64,000 bases of DNA from Streptomyces griseoviridis (GTDB lineage: Bacteria; Actinomycetota; Actinomycetes; Streptomycetales; Streptomycetaceae), in the NCBI RefSeq assembly GCF_005222485.1, contig NZ_CP029078.1, positions 4,027,501-4,091,500 of the forward strand, read 5' to 3'. This document shows, one piece after another, positions 1 through 8,479 of this stretch; position 1 is the stretch's first letter, and each line of letters starts with the position of its first letter. A program made the translations under genes and the position numbers. The notes under the pieces are model-generated. The model had not been told where the DNA came from and did no database searches. It was given only the letters and a program-made list of their open reading frames with translations.

Positions 1-438
1 GGCCGGCCCTGGGCGCTGCTCGGCGCCGGGGTGCCGTGGACCGTCCTGATCCTCTGCCACCTGCCGGGGAACATCCGTGGGACGCGGCGCGGGCTGGCGC
101 GGCCGGCCGCGATGGCGGCCGTCCCCGGCCGGGTCGTCGCCGTGCTGAAGCGGGCCGGCACCGACGGCGACGGCAACACCTTCACCACCCTGGTGCCGGT
201 CGTCGCCTTCACCACGCGCGAGGACACGGCCGTCCTCGCCTGCTGCCCCACCGGGCTGCCCGACCCCGGGGACGCGCGGGGCCGGGACGTCACGGTCCAC
301 TACGCGCCCGACGACCCGGCCGTCCTCACCATGGATCCGGCCGCCCAACTCCGAGCCGCAAGGCTGGACTTCGTCCTCAACGCGGTGGCCCTGGCCATCG
401 GGACCTGCCTGGTGGTCGCGGGGGCGCTGGCGCTGTGA
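1..438 (+). CDS. DUF3592-like membrane protein (5' partial)
   Basis: The reading frame is open from base 1, so the true start lies left of the window; the first in-window start candidate is GTG at 31. The visible part has a hydrophobic N-terminal segment, a hydrophilic beta-rich middle of about 80 residues that looks like a DUF3592 domain, and a C-terminal hydrophobic helix (about residues 115-135) ending at the stop. Function is unknown for the family; a small two-helix membrane protein with an exposed beta domain is what the sequence supports. It converges on the flavoprotein gene on the opposite strand with 34 bases between stops. Confidence 0.7.
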   Translation, partial: GRPWALLGAGVPWTVLILCHLPGNIRGTRRGLARPAAMAAVPGRVVAVLKRAGTDGDGNTFTTLVPVVAFTTREDTAVLACCPTGLPDPGDARGRDVTVHYAPDDPAVLTMDPAAQLRAARLDFVLNAVALAIGTCLVVAGALAL

Positions 439-472
439 CGGGCGCGACGGCGGCCCCGGTGTCCCGTCCCGG

Positions 473-1171
473 TCACGGCCACAGCAGCACCCGTCGCCAG
501 CCGCCGGTGCCGGCACCGCCGTCGTCGGCGCCTTCGCCTGTGTCCTCGTAGCGGAGCCGGACGTGGCGGCGGTCCGGGTCGCCCTGGAAGAACTCGACCT
601 CGGTGGGGCGCAGCCGGTACAGGGTCCAGGTGGGCGACGGGGTGCCCGGCTCGGCCCTGGCCCGCTCCCACGCCTCCCGCGAGCGTCTCTCCAACTCGCT
701 GAGGGAGGCGAGGGGTTCGCTCTGCCGACCGGTGAGGGCCGCCGCGAGCGCGCCCGTCGTCCTGGCGTGCAGATCGGCCTGGCCCTCCTCGGACGGCGCC
801 GCGACGACGGGCCCGCGCACCCGCACCTGGCGGCCGAGTACCGGCCAGTACAGGACGAGGGCCGCGTGCGGCTGGGCGGCCAGTTGACGGCCCTTGCGGC
901 TGGTGGCGTGGGTGGCGAAGGCCCAGCCGTCGGCGTCCGCGCCGTGCAGCATCACGATCCGGGCGTCGGGGCGGCCGTCGGCGTCGGTCGTGGCGAGCGA
1001 CATGGTGTGCGGCTCGGGCTGCCCGGCCGCGACCGCGTCCGCGAACCAGCGGGTGAAGAGGGCGAGCGGGGTCGCGGGGGCCACCGCCGGGTCGAAGGGG
1101 CGCAGCTCGGTGGCGTCGGGGGCCCAGACGCGCACGGATCTCAGCAGGGTGTGGAGGTCGGTTTCCGGCAT
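473..1171 (-). CDS. pyridoxamine 5'-phosphate oxidase family protein
   Basis: The 232-residue product resembles the PNPOx/PhzG split-barrel FMN enzymes. The N-terminal FMN-binding half (about residues 50-110) includes the typical run around SRKGRQLAAQPHAALVLYWP, and the C-terminal dimerisation motif is seen as EVEFFQGDPDRRHVRLRYE. It is a diverged paralogue of the pdxH gene at the right end of the window, whose motif is [16 protein letters not shown]. The start is the ATG at 1171, because the longer frame upstream is low-complexity Arg/Pro sequence. Substrate is uncertain: it may oxidise a small molecule rather than pyridoxamine phosphate. Confidence 0.85.
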   Translation of the reverse strand: MPETDLHTLLRSVRVWAPDATELRPFDPAVAPATPLALFTRWFADAVAAGQPEPHTMSLATTDADGRPDARIVMLHGADADGWAFATHATSRKGRQLAAQPHAALVLYWPVLGRQVRVRGPVVAAPSEEGQADLHARTTGALAAALTGRQSEPLASLSELERRSREAWERARAEPGTPSPTWTLYRLRPTEVEFFQGDPDRRHVRLRYEDTGEGADDGGAGTGGWRRVLLWP

Positions 1172-1455
1172 GCGCCCGAGTATCACTCGGGGCCTGGCGG
1201 AAACCGCGCCATCAGCACGCCGTGCGGCACGCGTCCACGAACCGGCAGGCCGACGGCGGGCCCGAGCGCCGGCTCGGCGGGCGGGCCCGGTGAGCTTCGC
1301 CCGCGCGCACCCGGCGTGACCGGTCGGACGCGGCCCACATCGCCGTCCGCGGGGAGGGTGGTGGGGTGCGGCGGGGCGAACGGTGACGTTCCCGTGGGCG
1401 GCGCCGGGCGCGCACGGCGCGTTCGTCGGCGTCGATGGGGCGCGCGCCGGTGGTG

Positions 1456-2256
1456 TCACGCCCCCTGGGCGGGCCCGCCGTCCCCGCCGCCGTCCCCGTC
1501 CCCTCCCCCGTCCTCGACGTACGGCTTCAGCTCGGGCTCCGGGTCCTGGGCGGTCCGCCCGTGCAGGTGCATGTCCCGGAACCGGTCGACCCGGCCCGCC
1601 TCGAACATCGCGCCGCGCAGTGTCCCCTCGTACGGGTACCCGCACCGCTCGGCGACCCGGCAGGACGCCTCGTGCCCGATGGCGTGCCCCAACTCAAGTC
1701 GCTGAAGCCCCAGTTCGGTCAGCGCCCAGCGGGAGACGATGGCCAGGGCGCGGCTGGCGACCCCGCGTCCGCGCGCCTCGGGCAGCACCCAGTACCCGAT
1801 CCGGCCGGTCCGCATGACGGGGTTGATCGCCTCGACCGATATGTGTCCGAGGGTCGCGCCGGTGGCCGCGTCCGTCACGCAGTACGTGGCCGCGGTGCGC
1901 TCGGCGGCGGCCAGCGCCTTCTCGGCGAGCGACGCGCGGGCGTCGACGAGGTCGTTCATCTCCTTGAGCGGGGTGTTCCAGCGCTGGAACTCCGGATCGG
2001 TCCTGCCGCGCAGCCACGCCTCGACGTCGGCCTCGTCGGCGTGGTCCCAGTGGCGCAGGCGCAGTCCGTGCCCGTGCAGGACGGGGAAGGGCGAGGACGG
2101 CACACTCAGCGCGCGGGGCGGGGACTGCCGGGACTGCGGGGACAGCGGAGACCGCTGGGGCTGCTGGGGCTGCGGGGGCTGCGGGGGCTGCGGGGGCTGC
2201 GAGAAGGAGTGCTGTTCCATGGAGGCCATCAGCCCATTCAAGCCGTTGCCGGACAT
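1456..2256 (-). CDS. GNAT family N-acetyltransferase (RimJ/RimL type)
   Basis: A 266-residue acetyltransferase. The acetyl-CoA binding motif is seen as EARGRGVASRAL, followed by the RimJ/RimL-like ending with a conserved aromatic/Asn-type region (AERCGYPYEGTLR). The first 50 residues are unusual: a Pro-Gln repeat (PPQPPQPPQPQQPQ) coded by a tandem CTG/GGG-rich tract at 2150-2205. ATG 2256 is chosen because a G-rich Shine-Dalgarno-like run precedes it; internal ATGs would remove part of the repeat. The tail is Gly/Asp rich. The acetyl acceptor (protein N-terminus or small amine) cannot be told. Confidence 0.85.
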   Translation of the reverse strand: MSGNGLNGLMASMEQHSFSQPPQPPQPPQPQQPQRSPLSPQSRQSPPRALSVPSSPFPVLHGHGLRLRHWDHADEADVEAWLRGRTDPEFQRWNTPLKEMNDLVDARASLAEKALAAAERTAATYCVTDAATGATLGHISVEAINPVMRTGRIGYWVLPEARGRGVASRALAIVSRWALTELGLQRLELGHAIGHEASCRVAERCGYPYEGTLRGAMFEAGRVDRFRDMHLHGRTAQDPEPELKPYVEDGGGDGDGGGDGGPAQGA

Positions 2257-2466
2257 TCCCGCCCCCGGATTGCCGCCCGGACCACCCGCCGCCCCTGGTC
2301 ACCGGCGGCCGGGATCGGGCACCCGCTGCACCGGGGCCGCCCCCGCCCTCCCGGGTCCGGTCGCCCGCCCTTCCGGGCCCGGTCGCCCGCCCTGCCGGGG
2401 CCGCCCCCCGCTCCTCCGGGCCCGGTCGCCGCAGACCTCACCCGCCCCTCCCTCTCACCCCCTTGC

Positions 2467-2880
2467 TCACCCGTCTCCCGCCCGCATCACGAACACCGGC
2501 ACCCCCTCCCGGAACGTCACCCGCAGTTCCGCCCCCGCCCGCAGGTCGCCGTCCGCCGCTCCCACGACCTCGGTCATCATCCGCGGCCCCTCGGCCAGGT
2601 CGACCACCGCGGCGACGTACGGGGTGCGCCCCTTGAAGGGCGGCAGGTCGTTGCGGTGGACGACGGACCAGGTGTAGAGGGTCGCGAGGCCGCTCGCCCG
2701 CTCCCAGCCCACGTCCTCGCTCCAGCAGTGCGGGCAGAACTCGCGCGGGTAGTGGTGGGCCAGCCCGCACGCCCCGCAGCGGCGCAGCAGCAGGCGCCCC
2801 TCGGCCGCCGCCTCCCAGTAGGCCAGGGTGAAGGCGTCGGGCTCCGGCCGGTCGTGGCCCGGGGCGTCGGGCGCCGTCAC
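2467..2880 (-). CDS. DUF35 zinc-ribbon/OB-fold protein
   Basis: A 137-residue protein with an N-terminal zinc ribbon (Cys pairs in CGACGL and CPHC, 10 residues apart) followed by a DUF35 OB-fold. Such proteins normally pair with a thiolase or a MaoC hydratase in acyl-CoA metabolism, holding the CoA ester. It starts with GTG at 2880, sharing GTGA with the stop of the upstream DoxX gene, so the two are translationally coupled. No thiolase or MaoC gene is present in this window, so its partner must lie elsewhere or be one of the dehydrogenases. Confidence 0.85.
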   Translation of the reverse strand: MTAPDAPGHDRPEPDAFTLAYWEAAAEGRLLLRRCGACGLAHHYPREFCPHCWSEDVGWERASGLATLYTWSVVHRNDLPPFKGRTPYVAAVVDLAEGPRMMTEVVGAADGDLRAGAELRVTFREGVPVFVMRAGDG

Positions 2881-3329
2881 CGGAACAGTCCGAGCGCGCT
2901 GTCCACGGACCAGGTCTGCCAGGCCATCGCGAAGAGGGCGACCGCCGAGGCGAGCGCCATCATCGCGTTCTGCCCCTGCTCGGCCCAGTCGTGGATCATG
3001 AGGGTGAAGTAGAGGACGTTCAGGAGCAGCCCGCCGGCCAGGGCGACCGGGGTCAGGAACCCGGCCACGAGGCCGAGGCCCAGGGCGAGTTCGGCGTAGA
3101 CGACGACGTACGCCATCGCGCGCGGCCGGGGTGCGACGACGGTCTCGAAGCCGGTGCGGACGGCGCTCCAGCGGTGCTTGGACGCCACGTCGGCGGCCCA
3201 GGCGATGCCGGTGCCGCGCTCGAACCAGCCGCGCTTGTCCTTGTGCCGCCAGCTCTCCAGCCACCACAGGCCGAGGCCGATGCGGAGTATCGCGAGCCAC
3301 TCGGCCCCGTCGAGCCAGATCGCATCCAT
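2877..3329 (-). CDS. DoxX family membrane protein
   Basis: A 150-residue protein with about four membrane helices, including LALGLGLVAGFLTPVALAGG and a C-terminal helix, as in DoxX-family proteins. Some family members are quinone-linked membrane subunits. The ATG at 3329 has no Shine-Dalgarno; only two bases separate it from a 19-bp operator, and a TACCGT hexamer inside that operator lies 7 bases before the ATG. This fits a leaderless mRNA whose -10 box is covered by a repressor. It is first in an operon with the DUF35 gene. Confidence 0.8.
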   Translation of the reverse strand: MDAIWLDGAEWLAILRIGLGLWWLESWRHKDKRGWFERGTGIAWAADVASKHRWSAVRTGFETVVAPRPRAMAYVVVYAELALGLGLVAGFLTPVALAGGLLLNVLYFTLMIHDWAEQGQNAMMALASAVALFAMAWQTWSVDSALGLFR

Positions 3330-3331
3330 AA

Positions 3332-3350
3332 ATCTGACGGTACGTCAGAT
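3332..3350. promoter_or_regulatory. operator palindrome, site A
   Basis: ATCTGACGGTACGTCAGAT: two perfect 8-bp arms around a 3-bp spacer. It ends 2 bp from the DoxX start and contains the probable -10 of that gene. It is the best copy of a motif that recurs seven times in this window. Confidence 0.8.
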
Positions 3351-3575
3351 GCGCTGGATTGCCGAGAGGGAAGTCGCCGTCACCGAAAATCCCGCACCCC
3401 CCGCCCGGCCAAGGGGCAGGCGCGAATACGCCCTTGGGGCCGCGGGCGCGGACGGTTCGCCGTAGGCGCGCCACCCCCGGCGCGCACATCCCCCTCCCCC
3501 AGGCGTGATCAATCCGCAACCAATTCCGGTCTTGACCGAGACCCATCAACCCGGTGCGTGATTACGCTCGCGCTC

Positions 3576-4787
3576 ATGGCCGACTCCTCACCGTGCGCAC
3601 CGACCGCCGGACCGAAGCACGCAGACCGTCCCGTATACGTCATCGGCGGCGGCCCCGGCGGACTCTCCGCGGCGTACGCGCTGCGTGCCAGGGGCGTGCG
3701 GGCCGTGGTCCTGGAGCGGACCGACGCGGTCGGCGCGTCCTGGCGCGGCCACTACGACCGGTTGCGGCTGCACACCACACGGCGGCTCTCGGCGCTGCCC
3801 GGACTGCCGATACCCCGGCGGTTCGGGCGCTGGGTGGCCCGGGACAACGTGGTGCGGTACCTGGAGAAGTACGCGGAACACCACGAGTTGGAGATCGTCA
3901 CCGGGGTGGAGGTCTCCCGGGTGGAGCGCGCGCCCGACGGCGCGGGCTGGCTGCTGCGGGCCACCGGCGGGCGGGAGCTGACCGGCTCCGCGGTCGTGGT
4001 CGCCACCGGCTTCAACCACACCCCGCGCCTGCCCGACTGGCCCGGACTCGACGGCTACACGGGCGAGTTCACGCACGCCGGGCAGTACCGGAACGCGCGG
4101 CCGTACGCGGGCCGTGACGTCCTCGTCGTCGGCGTCGGCAACACCGGCGCCGAGATCGCCGTCGACCTCGTGGAGGGCGGGGCCGCCCGGGTCAGGCTCG
4201 CGGTCCGCACCACCCCGCACATCGTGCGCCGCTCCACCCTGGGCTGGCCCGCCCAGTACACCAGCGTGCTGATCAGGCGGCTGCCGGTGCGGCTGGTCGA
4301 CCGGCTGGCGAAGCCGGTGAGCCGGATCAGCGTCCCCGACCTCACCGCGCGGGGCCTGCCCCGCCCGGACACCGGCCTCTACAGCCGGGTCAAGGAGGGC
4401 GCGGTGCCCGTCCTCGACGTCGGCCTCGTGGACGCCGTCCGCACCGGGTCCGTCGAGGTGGTGGCCGCCGTCGACGGCTTCGAGGACGGCAAGGTGCGGC
4501 TCGCCGACGGCACCCTGCTCTCGCCGGACGCGGTGATCGCGGCCACCGGGTACACGCGGGGCCTCGAAGGGCTCGTCGGCCATCTCGACGTCCTCGACGG
4601 GCGCGGCAGGCCGGTCGCCCACGGGGCGCGCACGGCGGCCCGCGCGCCGGGGTTGCACTTCACCGGGTTCACCAACCCGATCAGCGGCATGCTGCGGGAA
4701 CTGGCCCGCGACGCGGAGAAGATAGCGAAGGCGGTCGCCCGGGATCGGCGCCGGGCCGCCCGCCGCGAGGACGCGTCCGCGAAGTAG
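3576..4787 (+). CDS. FAD/NADPH-dependent flavin monooxygenase (CzcO/YUCCA-like)
   Basis: A 403-residue class B-type flavoprotein. The FAD Rossmann motif GGGPGG is at about residue 24. A second dinucleotide motif for NADPH, GVGNTG, is at about residue 187, and an ATG-like motif (AATGYTRG) follows near residue 325. The family inserts oxygen into amines, ketones or acids; the exact substrate is unknown. Start ATG 3576 is preferred; an in-frame GTG 18 bases upstream is possible. It is a single gene read away from the DoxX operon and next to acyl-CoA genes, so a role in opening or activating a catabolic substrate is plausible. Confidence 0.85.
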   Translation: MADSSPCAPTAGPKHADRPVYVIGGGPGGLSAAYALRARGVRAVVLERTDAVGASWRGHYDRLRLHTTRRLSALPGLPIPRRFGRWVARDNVVRYLEKYAEHHELEIVTGVEVSRVERAPDGAGWLLRATGGRELTGSAVVVATGFNHTPRLPDWPGLDGYTGEFTHAGQYRNARPYAGRDVLVVGVGNTGAEIAVDLVEGGAARVRLAVRTTPHIVRRSTLGWPAQYTSVLIRRLPVRLVDRLAKPVSRISVPDLTARGLPRPDTGLYSRVKEGAVPVLDVGLVDAVRTGSVEVVAAVDGFEDGKVRLADGTLLSPDAVIAATGYTRGLEGLVGHLDVLDGRGRPVAHGARTAARAPGLHFTGFTNPISGMLRELARDAEKIAKAVARDRRRAARREDASAK

Positions 4788-4815
4788 CGCCGCCGGTCGT
4801 CGGGCGACGACCTGG

Positions 4816-4838
4816 GCGGACGCCGGACGGGCGTCCGC
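4816..4838 (+). terminator. hairpin after the monooxygenase gene
   Basis: A perfect 9-bp inverted repeat (GCGGACGCC / GGCGTCCGC) with a 5-base loop, 29 bases beyond the stop. There is no T-tract, as is usual in this genus. Confidence 0.5.
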
Positions 4839-4963
4839 GGGACGGTTGACGTGCACGTGTCGTGTGCGGGCTTCTTTCGTTGGTGCGGGTGCGGTCCGGG
4901 TTGGTCCGGCCGATCTGACCTGTACGGACACCGGGGCACGGCCCCGGACGGAGGAGCAGCGCG

Positions 4964-5236
4964 ATGGGCATGACCACGTGGAGCGCGGGCGGCGCGGAAG
5001 CGGGCGGCGGTGCTCGGCGCGGTGGCCGGGGTGACACTGCTCCCGGCCGGGGCCGCGCACGCGAACGTCATCAGGGTCGGCCGTGCCACACCGTCCTGTC
5101 CCTCCAGAGGGTCACCGCCGAGCGGCCCACCGGTCCCGCCCGGTCCCGCCGGGCGGGGAGGCGGGGTGGCGCGGGCCCGGTCGGCCTGCTCAACTTTGCG
5201 TGCACAGCAGTTCCTGACGGCTTGTCAGTTCAGTAA
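4964..5236 (+). pseudogene. remnant of a small exported protein (frameshifted)
   Basis: ATG 4964 has a strong Shine-Dalgarno (GGAGGAG, 9-10 bases upstream) and begins MGMTTWSA. The next residues make no sense in that frame. Skipping one G near 4988 gives a textbook Sec signal peptide: ARKRAAVLGAVAG, then VTLLPAGAAHA before a likely cleavage site. After that the second frame turns to Pro-rich nonsense, while the first frame closes with LLNFACTAVPDG before TAA at 5236. This suggests a decayed secreted peptide gene, or two sequencing errors. The family is not recognised. Confidence 0.35.
5212..5230. promoter_or_regulatory. operator palindrome, site B1 (degenerate)
   Basis: TCCTGACGGCTTGTCAGTT, an imperfect copy of the ATCTGACGnnnCGTCAGAT motif (one arm base differs at the core). 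It lies 24 bp, centre to centre, from site B2, a spacing that suits two dimers on one DNA face. Confidence 0.55.
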
Positions 5237-5254
5237 TCTGACAGAGCGTCAGGT
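5236..5254. promoter_or_regulatory. operator palindrome, site B2
   Basis: ATCTGACAGAGCGTCAGGT, 29 bp upstream of the acyl-CoA synthetase start. Thirteen of the 16 arm bases match the consensus. Confidence 0.65.
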
Positions 5255-5283
5255 AATGGCTGTCAACAGGAGCGGGCGGACCG

Positions 5284-7509
5284 ATGCTTGGATCAACCCA
5301 CGGCACCCTCACCACCGACTCCCGCCGGGCCCGGGTCATCGCCTGTGGCGAGCAACCCGGGCCCGCCGTCCACGGCAGGCCCGCCGACGTCGGCGATCTC
5401 GACGTCAGCGGCCGGCCCCTCTACGCCGACGTGCCCGACCTCGACCGGTTCTTCCGGCCGGAGTCGGTCGCCGTCGTCGGCGCGTCGGACGCCGAGGGGC
5501 GCCCGAACACCGGCATCACCCGGCAGTTGGTGGAGTGGGCGGGACGGGTCGGCGCCCGGCTGCACCCGGTGCACCCGACCCGGCCGTCCGTCTTCGGCAT
5601 CCCGTGCCTGCCGTCCGTCGCCGATCTGCCCGAACAGGTCGACCTGGCGGTCCTGTTGGTGTCCGACCCGGTTCCGGTGATCGAGCGGCTCGCCGAGGCC
5701 AAGGTACGGTTCGCGGTCGTCTTCGCCTCCGGCTTCGCGGAGACCGGCGCCGACGGCCTCGCGGCCCAGGACCGGCTGACCGCCGCCGCCCGGCGCACCG
5801 GCATCAGGCTGCTGGGGCCCAACACCAACCTGAACGCCTTCGAGCGCTTCCGCGACGACCTCGAAGGACCGGCGATCGCGCTGATCACCCAGTCAGGGCA
5901 CCAGGGCCGCCCGGTCTTCGCCCTCCAGGAACTCGGTGTCCGCCTCTCGCACTGGGCGCCCACCGGCAACGAGGCCGACCTGGAGAGCGCCGACTTCCTC
6001 TCCTACTTCGCCGAGCGGCCCGAGGTGGGCGCCGTCGCCTGCTACCTGGAGGGCCTCAAGGACGGCCGGTCGTTCCTGCTCGCCGCCGACCGGGCGGCCA
6101 GGCGCGGGGTCCCGGTGGTCGCCGTCAAGGTCGGCCGCACCGAGACCGGCGCCCGCACCGCCGCCTCCCACACCGGCAAACTGACCGGCGCCGACACCGT
6201 GGTGGACGCGGCCATGCGGCAGTTCGGCGTGATCCGGGTGGACGCACTCGACGAACTCCAGGACACGGCAGCCCTGTTGGCGCGGGCCAGGCCGCCGCGC
6301 GCCGACGGCGTCGTCGTCTACTCCATATCCGGCGGCACCGGCGCCCACTTCGCCGACCTCGCCACCGAGGCGGGCCTCACCCTGCCCGCCCTCTCCGCCG
6401 CCAAGCAGGCGGAACTGCACCAGTGGATACCCGGCTACCTGAACGTCGCCAACCCGGTCGACAACGGCGGCCACCCGGTCGGCGACCACCGCGGCCGGAA
6501 GATCATCGACGCGATCCTCGACGACCCGTCGGTCGGCGTGCTGATCTGCCCGGTCACCGGGCCCTTCCCGCCGCTCAGCGACCGTCTGGTGCGGGACCTG
6601 GTGGACGCGGCCGAGCGGACCGACAAGCTGGTGTGCGTGGTGTGGGGCTCCCCGGTCGGCACCGAACCTGCCTACCGCGAGGTCCTGTTGGGCTCCTCCC
6701 GGGTGGCGACCTTCCGCACGGTCGGCAACTGCATCACCGCCGTCCGCGCCTACCTCGCCCACCACCGCTTCACGGCCGGCTACCGCTCGCCCTTCGACGA
6801 GGCCCCGCGCACCCCCTCGCCCTCCTTCCGCAAGGCCCGCGCCCTGATGCGCCCCGGGCAGCAGCTGAGCGAGCACGCGGCCAAGCAACTGCTGCGCGCG
6901 TACGGCATCCGGGTGCCCCGCGAGCAGTTGGTGACCAGCGCGGCGGCGGCCGTCCGGGCGGCCGGTCTGGTCGGCTACCCGGTGGTGATGAAGGCGTCCG
7001 GCGCGCGGATCGCCCACAAGACCGAGCTGGGCCTGGTCAGGATCGGCCTCACCTCCGCGAGCCAGGTCCGCGACGCCTACCGGGAGTTGACGGACACCGC
7101 CCGCTTCGAGGGCGTCGTGCTCGACGGCGTGCTGGTCTGCCAGATGGTCGAGCGGGGCGTCGAGATGGTCGTCGGGGTCACCCACGACGAGCTGTTCGGG
7201 CCGACGGTGACGGTCGGGCTCGGCGGTGTCCTGGTCGAGGTGTTGCGGGACGTCGCGGTGCGGGTACCGCCGTTCGGCGAGGACGAGGCCAGGAACCTCC
7301 TCGGCGATCTGCGCGGACGGGCGCTGCTCGACGGCGTCAGGGGCCGCCCGCCCGCCGACGTCGAGGCCCTCGTGGAGGTGGTCCTGCGGGTGCAGCGGAT
7401 GGCCCTCGAACTCGGCTCGGACCTGGCCGAGTTGGACATCAACCCGCTGGTGGTGCTGGAGCGCGGGCAGGGCGCGGTGGCGCTGGACGCGCTGGCGGTG
7501 TGCCGATGA
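5284..7509 (+). CDS. ADP-forming acyl-CoA synthetase (acetate-CoA ligase family)
   Basis: A 741-residue fused alpha/beta enzyme that makes an acyl-CoA from a free acid, CoA and ATP with release of ADP. An N-terminal CoA-binding domain (PESVAVVGASDAEGRPN, about residues 58-75) is followed by the succinyl-CoA-ligase-like domains with the probable phospho-His motif ASHTGKLTGAD (about residue 298). A C-terminal ATP-grasp domain spans about residues 515-740 (VVMKASGARIAHKTELG). The ribosome site AGGAG lies upstream of ATG 5284. It overlaps the hydratase gene by ATGA, so both are made together under sites B1/B2. Confidence 0.9.
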   Translation: MLGSTHGTLTTDSRRARVIACGEQPGPAVHGRPADVGDLDVSGRPLYADVPDLDRFFRPESVAVVGASDAEGRPNTGITRQLVEWAGRVGARLHPVHPTRPSVFGIPCLPSVADLPEQVDLAVLLVSDPVPVIERLAEAKVRFAVVFASGFAETGADGLAAQDRLTAAARRTGIRLLGPNTNLNAFERFRDDLEGPAIALITQSGHQGRPVFALQELGVRLSHWAPTGNEADLESADFLSYFAERPEVGAVACYLEGLKDGRSFLLAADRAARRGVPVVAVKVGRTETGARTAASHTGKLTGADTVVDAAMRQFGVIRVDALDELQDTAALLARARPPRADGVVVYSISGGTGAHFADLATEAGLTLPALSAAKQAELHQWIPGYLNVANPVDNGGHPVGDHRGRKIIDAILDDPSVGVLICPVTGPFPPLSDRLVRDLVDAAERTDKLVCVVWGSPVGTEPAYREVLLGSSRVATFRTVGNCITAVRAYLAHHRFTAGYRSPFDEAPRTPSPSFRKARALMRPGQQLSEHAAKQLLRAYGIRVPREQLVTSAAAAVRAAGLVGYPVVMKASGARIAHKTELGLVRIGLTSASQVRDAYRELTDTARFEGVVLDGVLVCQMVERGVEMVVGVTHDELFGPTVTVGLGGVLVEVLRDVAVRVPPFGEDEARNLLGDLRGRALLDGVRGRPPADVEALVEVVLRVQRMALELGSDLAELDINPLVVLERGQGAVALDALAVCR

Positions 7510-8387
7510 GGATCCCGGTCCGCCATCAGGTGAGCGACCAGGTCGCGACCGTCGTCCTGGACCGCCCCGAGGCCCTCAACGCGCTCACCCCCGGCGCCCG
7601 GGACCGCCTGATCGAGCTGTTCACCGACTTCTCGGCCGACCCCGAGGTCAGAGCGGTGGTCCTGACGGGCACCGGACGGGGCTTCTGCGCGGGCGCGGAC
7701 CTGCGCGGCGGGACGGGGGCGGGGACACCTGGGACGCCTGGGACACCTGGGACGCCTGGGACACCTGGGACGCCTGGGACGCCTGGGACGCCTGGCACAC
7801 CTGATACCCCGCCCCCCGAGCGCGTCGTCGGGGACGTCTCGCGGGTGCTCAGGCGTGGTGCGCAGCGGCTGATCGGTGCCGTTCTGGACTGCGAGAAGCC
7901 GGTGATCGCGGCCGTGAACGGCACGGCGGCGGGCCTCGGCGCGCATCTGGCGTTCGCGTGCGATCTCGTGCTGGCCGCCGAATCGGCCCGGTTCATCGAG
8001 GTGTTCGTCCGCCGGGGCCTGGTCCCGGACGCGGGCGGCGCCTATCTGCTGCCGCGGCTGATCGGTCCGCGGCGCGCGAAGGAGCTGATGTTCTTCGGCG
8101 ACGCGCTGAGCGCGGCGGACGCGGAGCGCCTCGGCCTGGTCAACCGGGTCGTCGCGGACGACGAGTTGGCGGCGACGGCCGGACAGTGGGCGGCCCGGCT
8201 GGCGAGCGGTCCGACCCGCGCCCTGGCCCTGACCAAGCAGTTGGTCGACTCCTCCCTGGAGTCGGACCGCGCGGCGGCGTTCGCGGCGGAGGCGGCGGCG
8301 CAGGAGCTGAACATGGCGACGCGGGACGCCCAGGAGGGCATCCGGTGCTTCGTGACCCGTGAGACCCCTCGGTTCAGGGGCCGTTGA
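7506..8387 (+). CDS. enoyl-CoA hydratase/isomerase (crotonase) with Gly-Thr-Pro repeat
   Basis: A 293-residue crotonase acting on 2-enoyl-CoA. The first oxyanion-hole segment is GRGFCAGADLRGG (about residues 57-69) and the second is NGTAAGLGAHLAF. The usual catalytic Glu region reads GLVPDAGGAYLLPRL, with Asp as in PaaG-type enzymes. Between the two halves there is a run of nine Gly-Thr-Pro units coded by 9-bp DNA repeats. ATG 7506 overlaps the stop of the synthetase gene. The last residues are Arg-rich. The enzyme probably hydrates the CoA ester made by the upstream synthetase. Confidence 0.88.
   Translation: MRIPVRHQVSDQVATVVLDRPEALNALTPGARDRLIELFTDFSADPEVRAVVLTGTGRGFCAGADLRGGTGAGTPGTPGTPGTPGTPGTPGTPGTPGTPDTPPPERVVGDVSRVLRRGAQRLIGAVLDCEKPVIAAVNGTAAGLGAHLAFACDLVLAAESARFIEVFVRRGLVPDAGGAYLLPRLIGPRRAKELMFFGDALSAADAERLGLVNRVVADDELAATAGQWAARLASGPTRALALTKQLVDSSLESDRAAAFAAEAAAQELNMATRDAQEGIRCFVTRETPRFRGR
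7723..7803 (+). repeat. 9-bp coding minisatellite
   Basis: About nine tandem units close to GGGAC(A/G)CCT code for (Gly-Thr-Pro)n inside the crotonase, just after the first oxyanion-hole loop. Units alternate ACA and ACG at Thr codons, so the array has partly diverged. The reading frame is kept throughout. Confidence 0.9.
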
Positions 8388-8446
8388 CCCCGCGCGGCCC
8401 TAAAGCCGCCGACCGGTCCCGAAGTACCGGGTCCGCCCGCCTTCCC

Positions 8447-8465
8447 ATCTGACGTACCGTCAGTT
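8447..8465. promoter_or_regulatory. operator palindrome, site C
   Basis: ATCTGACGTACCGTCAGTT. It contains TACCGT, a plausible -10, 7 bases before a probable transcription start near 8468. It lies 14 bp before the flavin reductase start. Confidence 0.75.
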
Positions 8466-8479
8466 TCAATGAAGGTGTG

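Noticed and set aside
5010..8387. 1125-codon plus-strand frame, mostly Arg/Gly/Pro-rich
   Set aside because: Only its last 293 codons are the crotonase; the rest is a shadow of the acyl-CoA synthetase gene in another frame.
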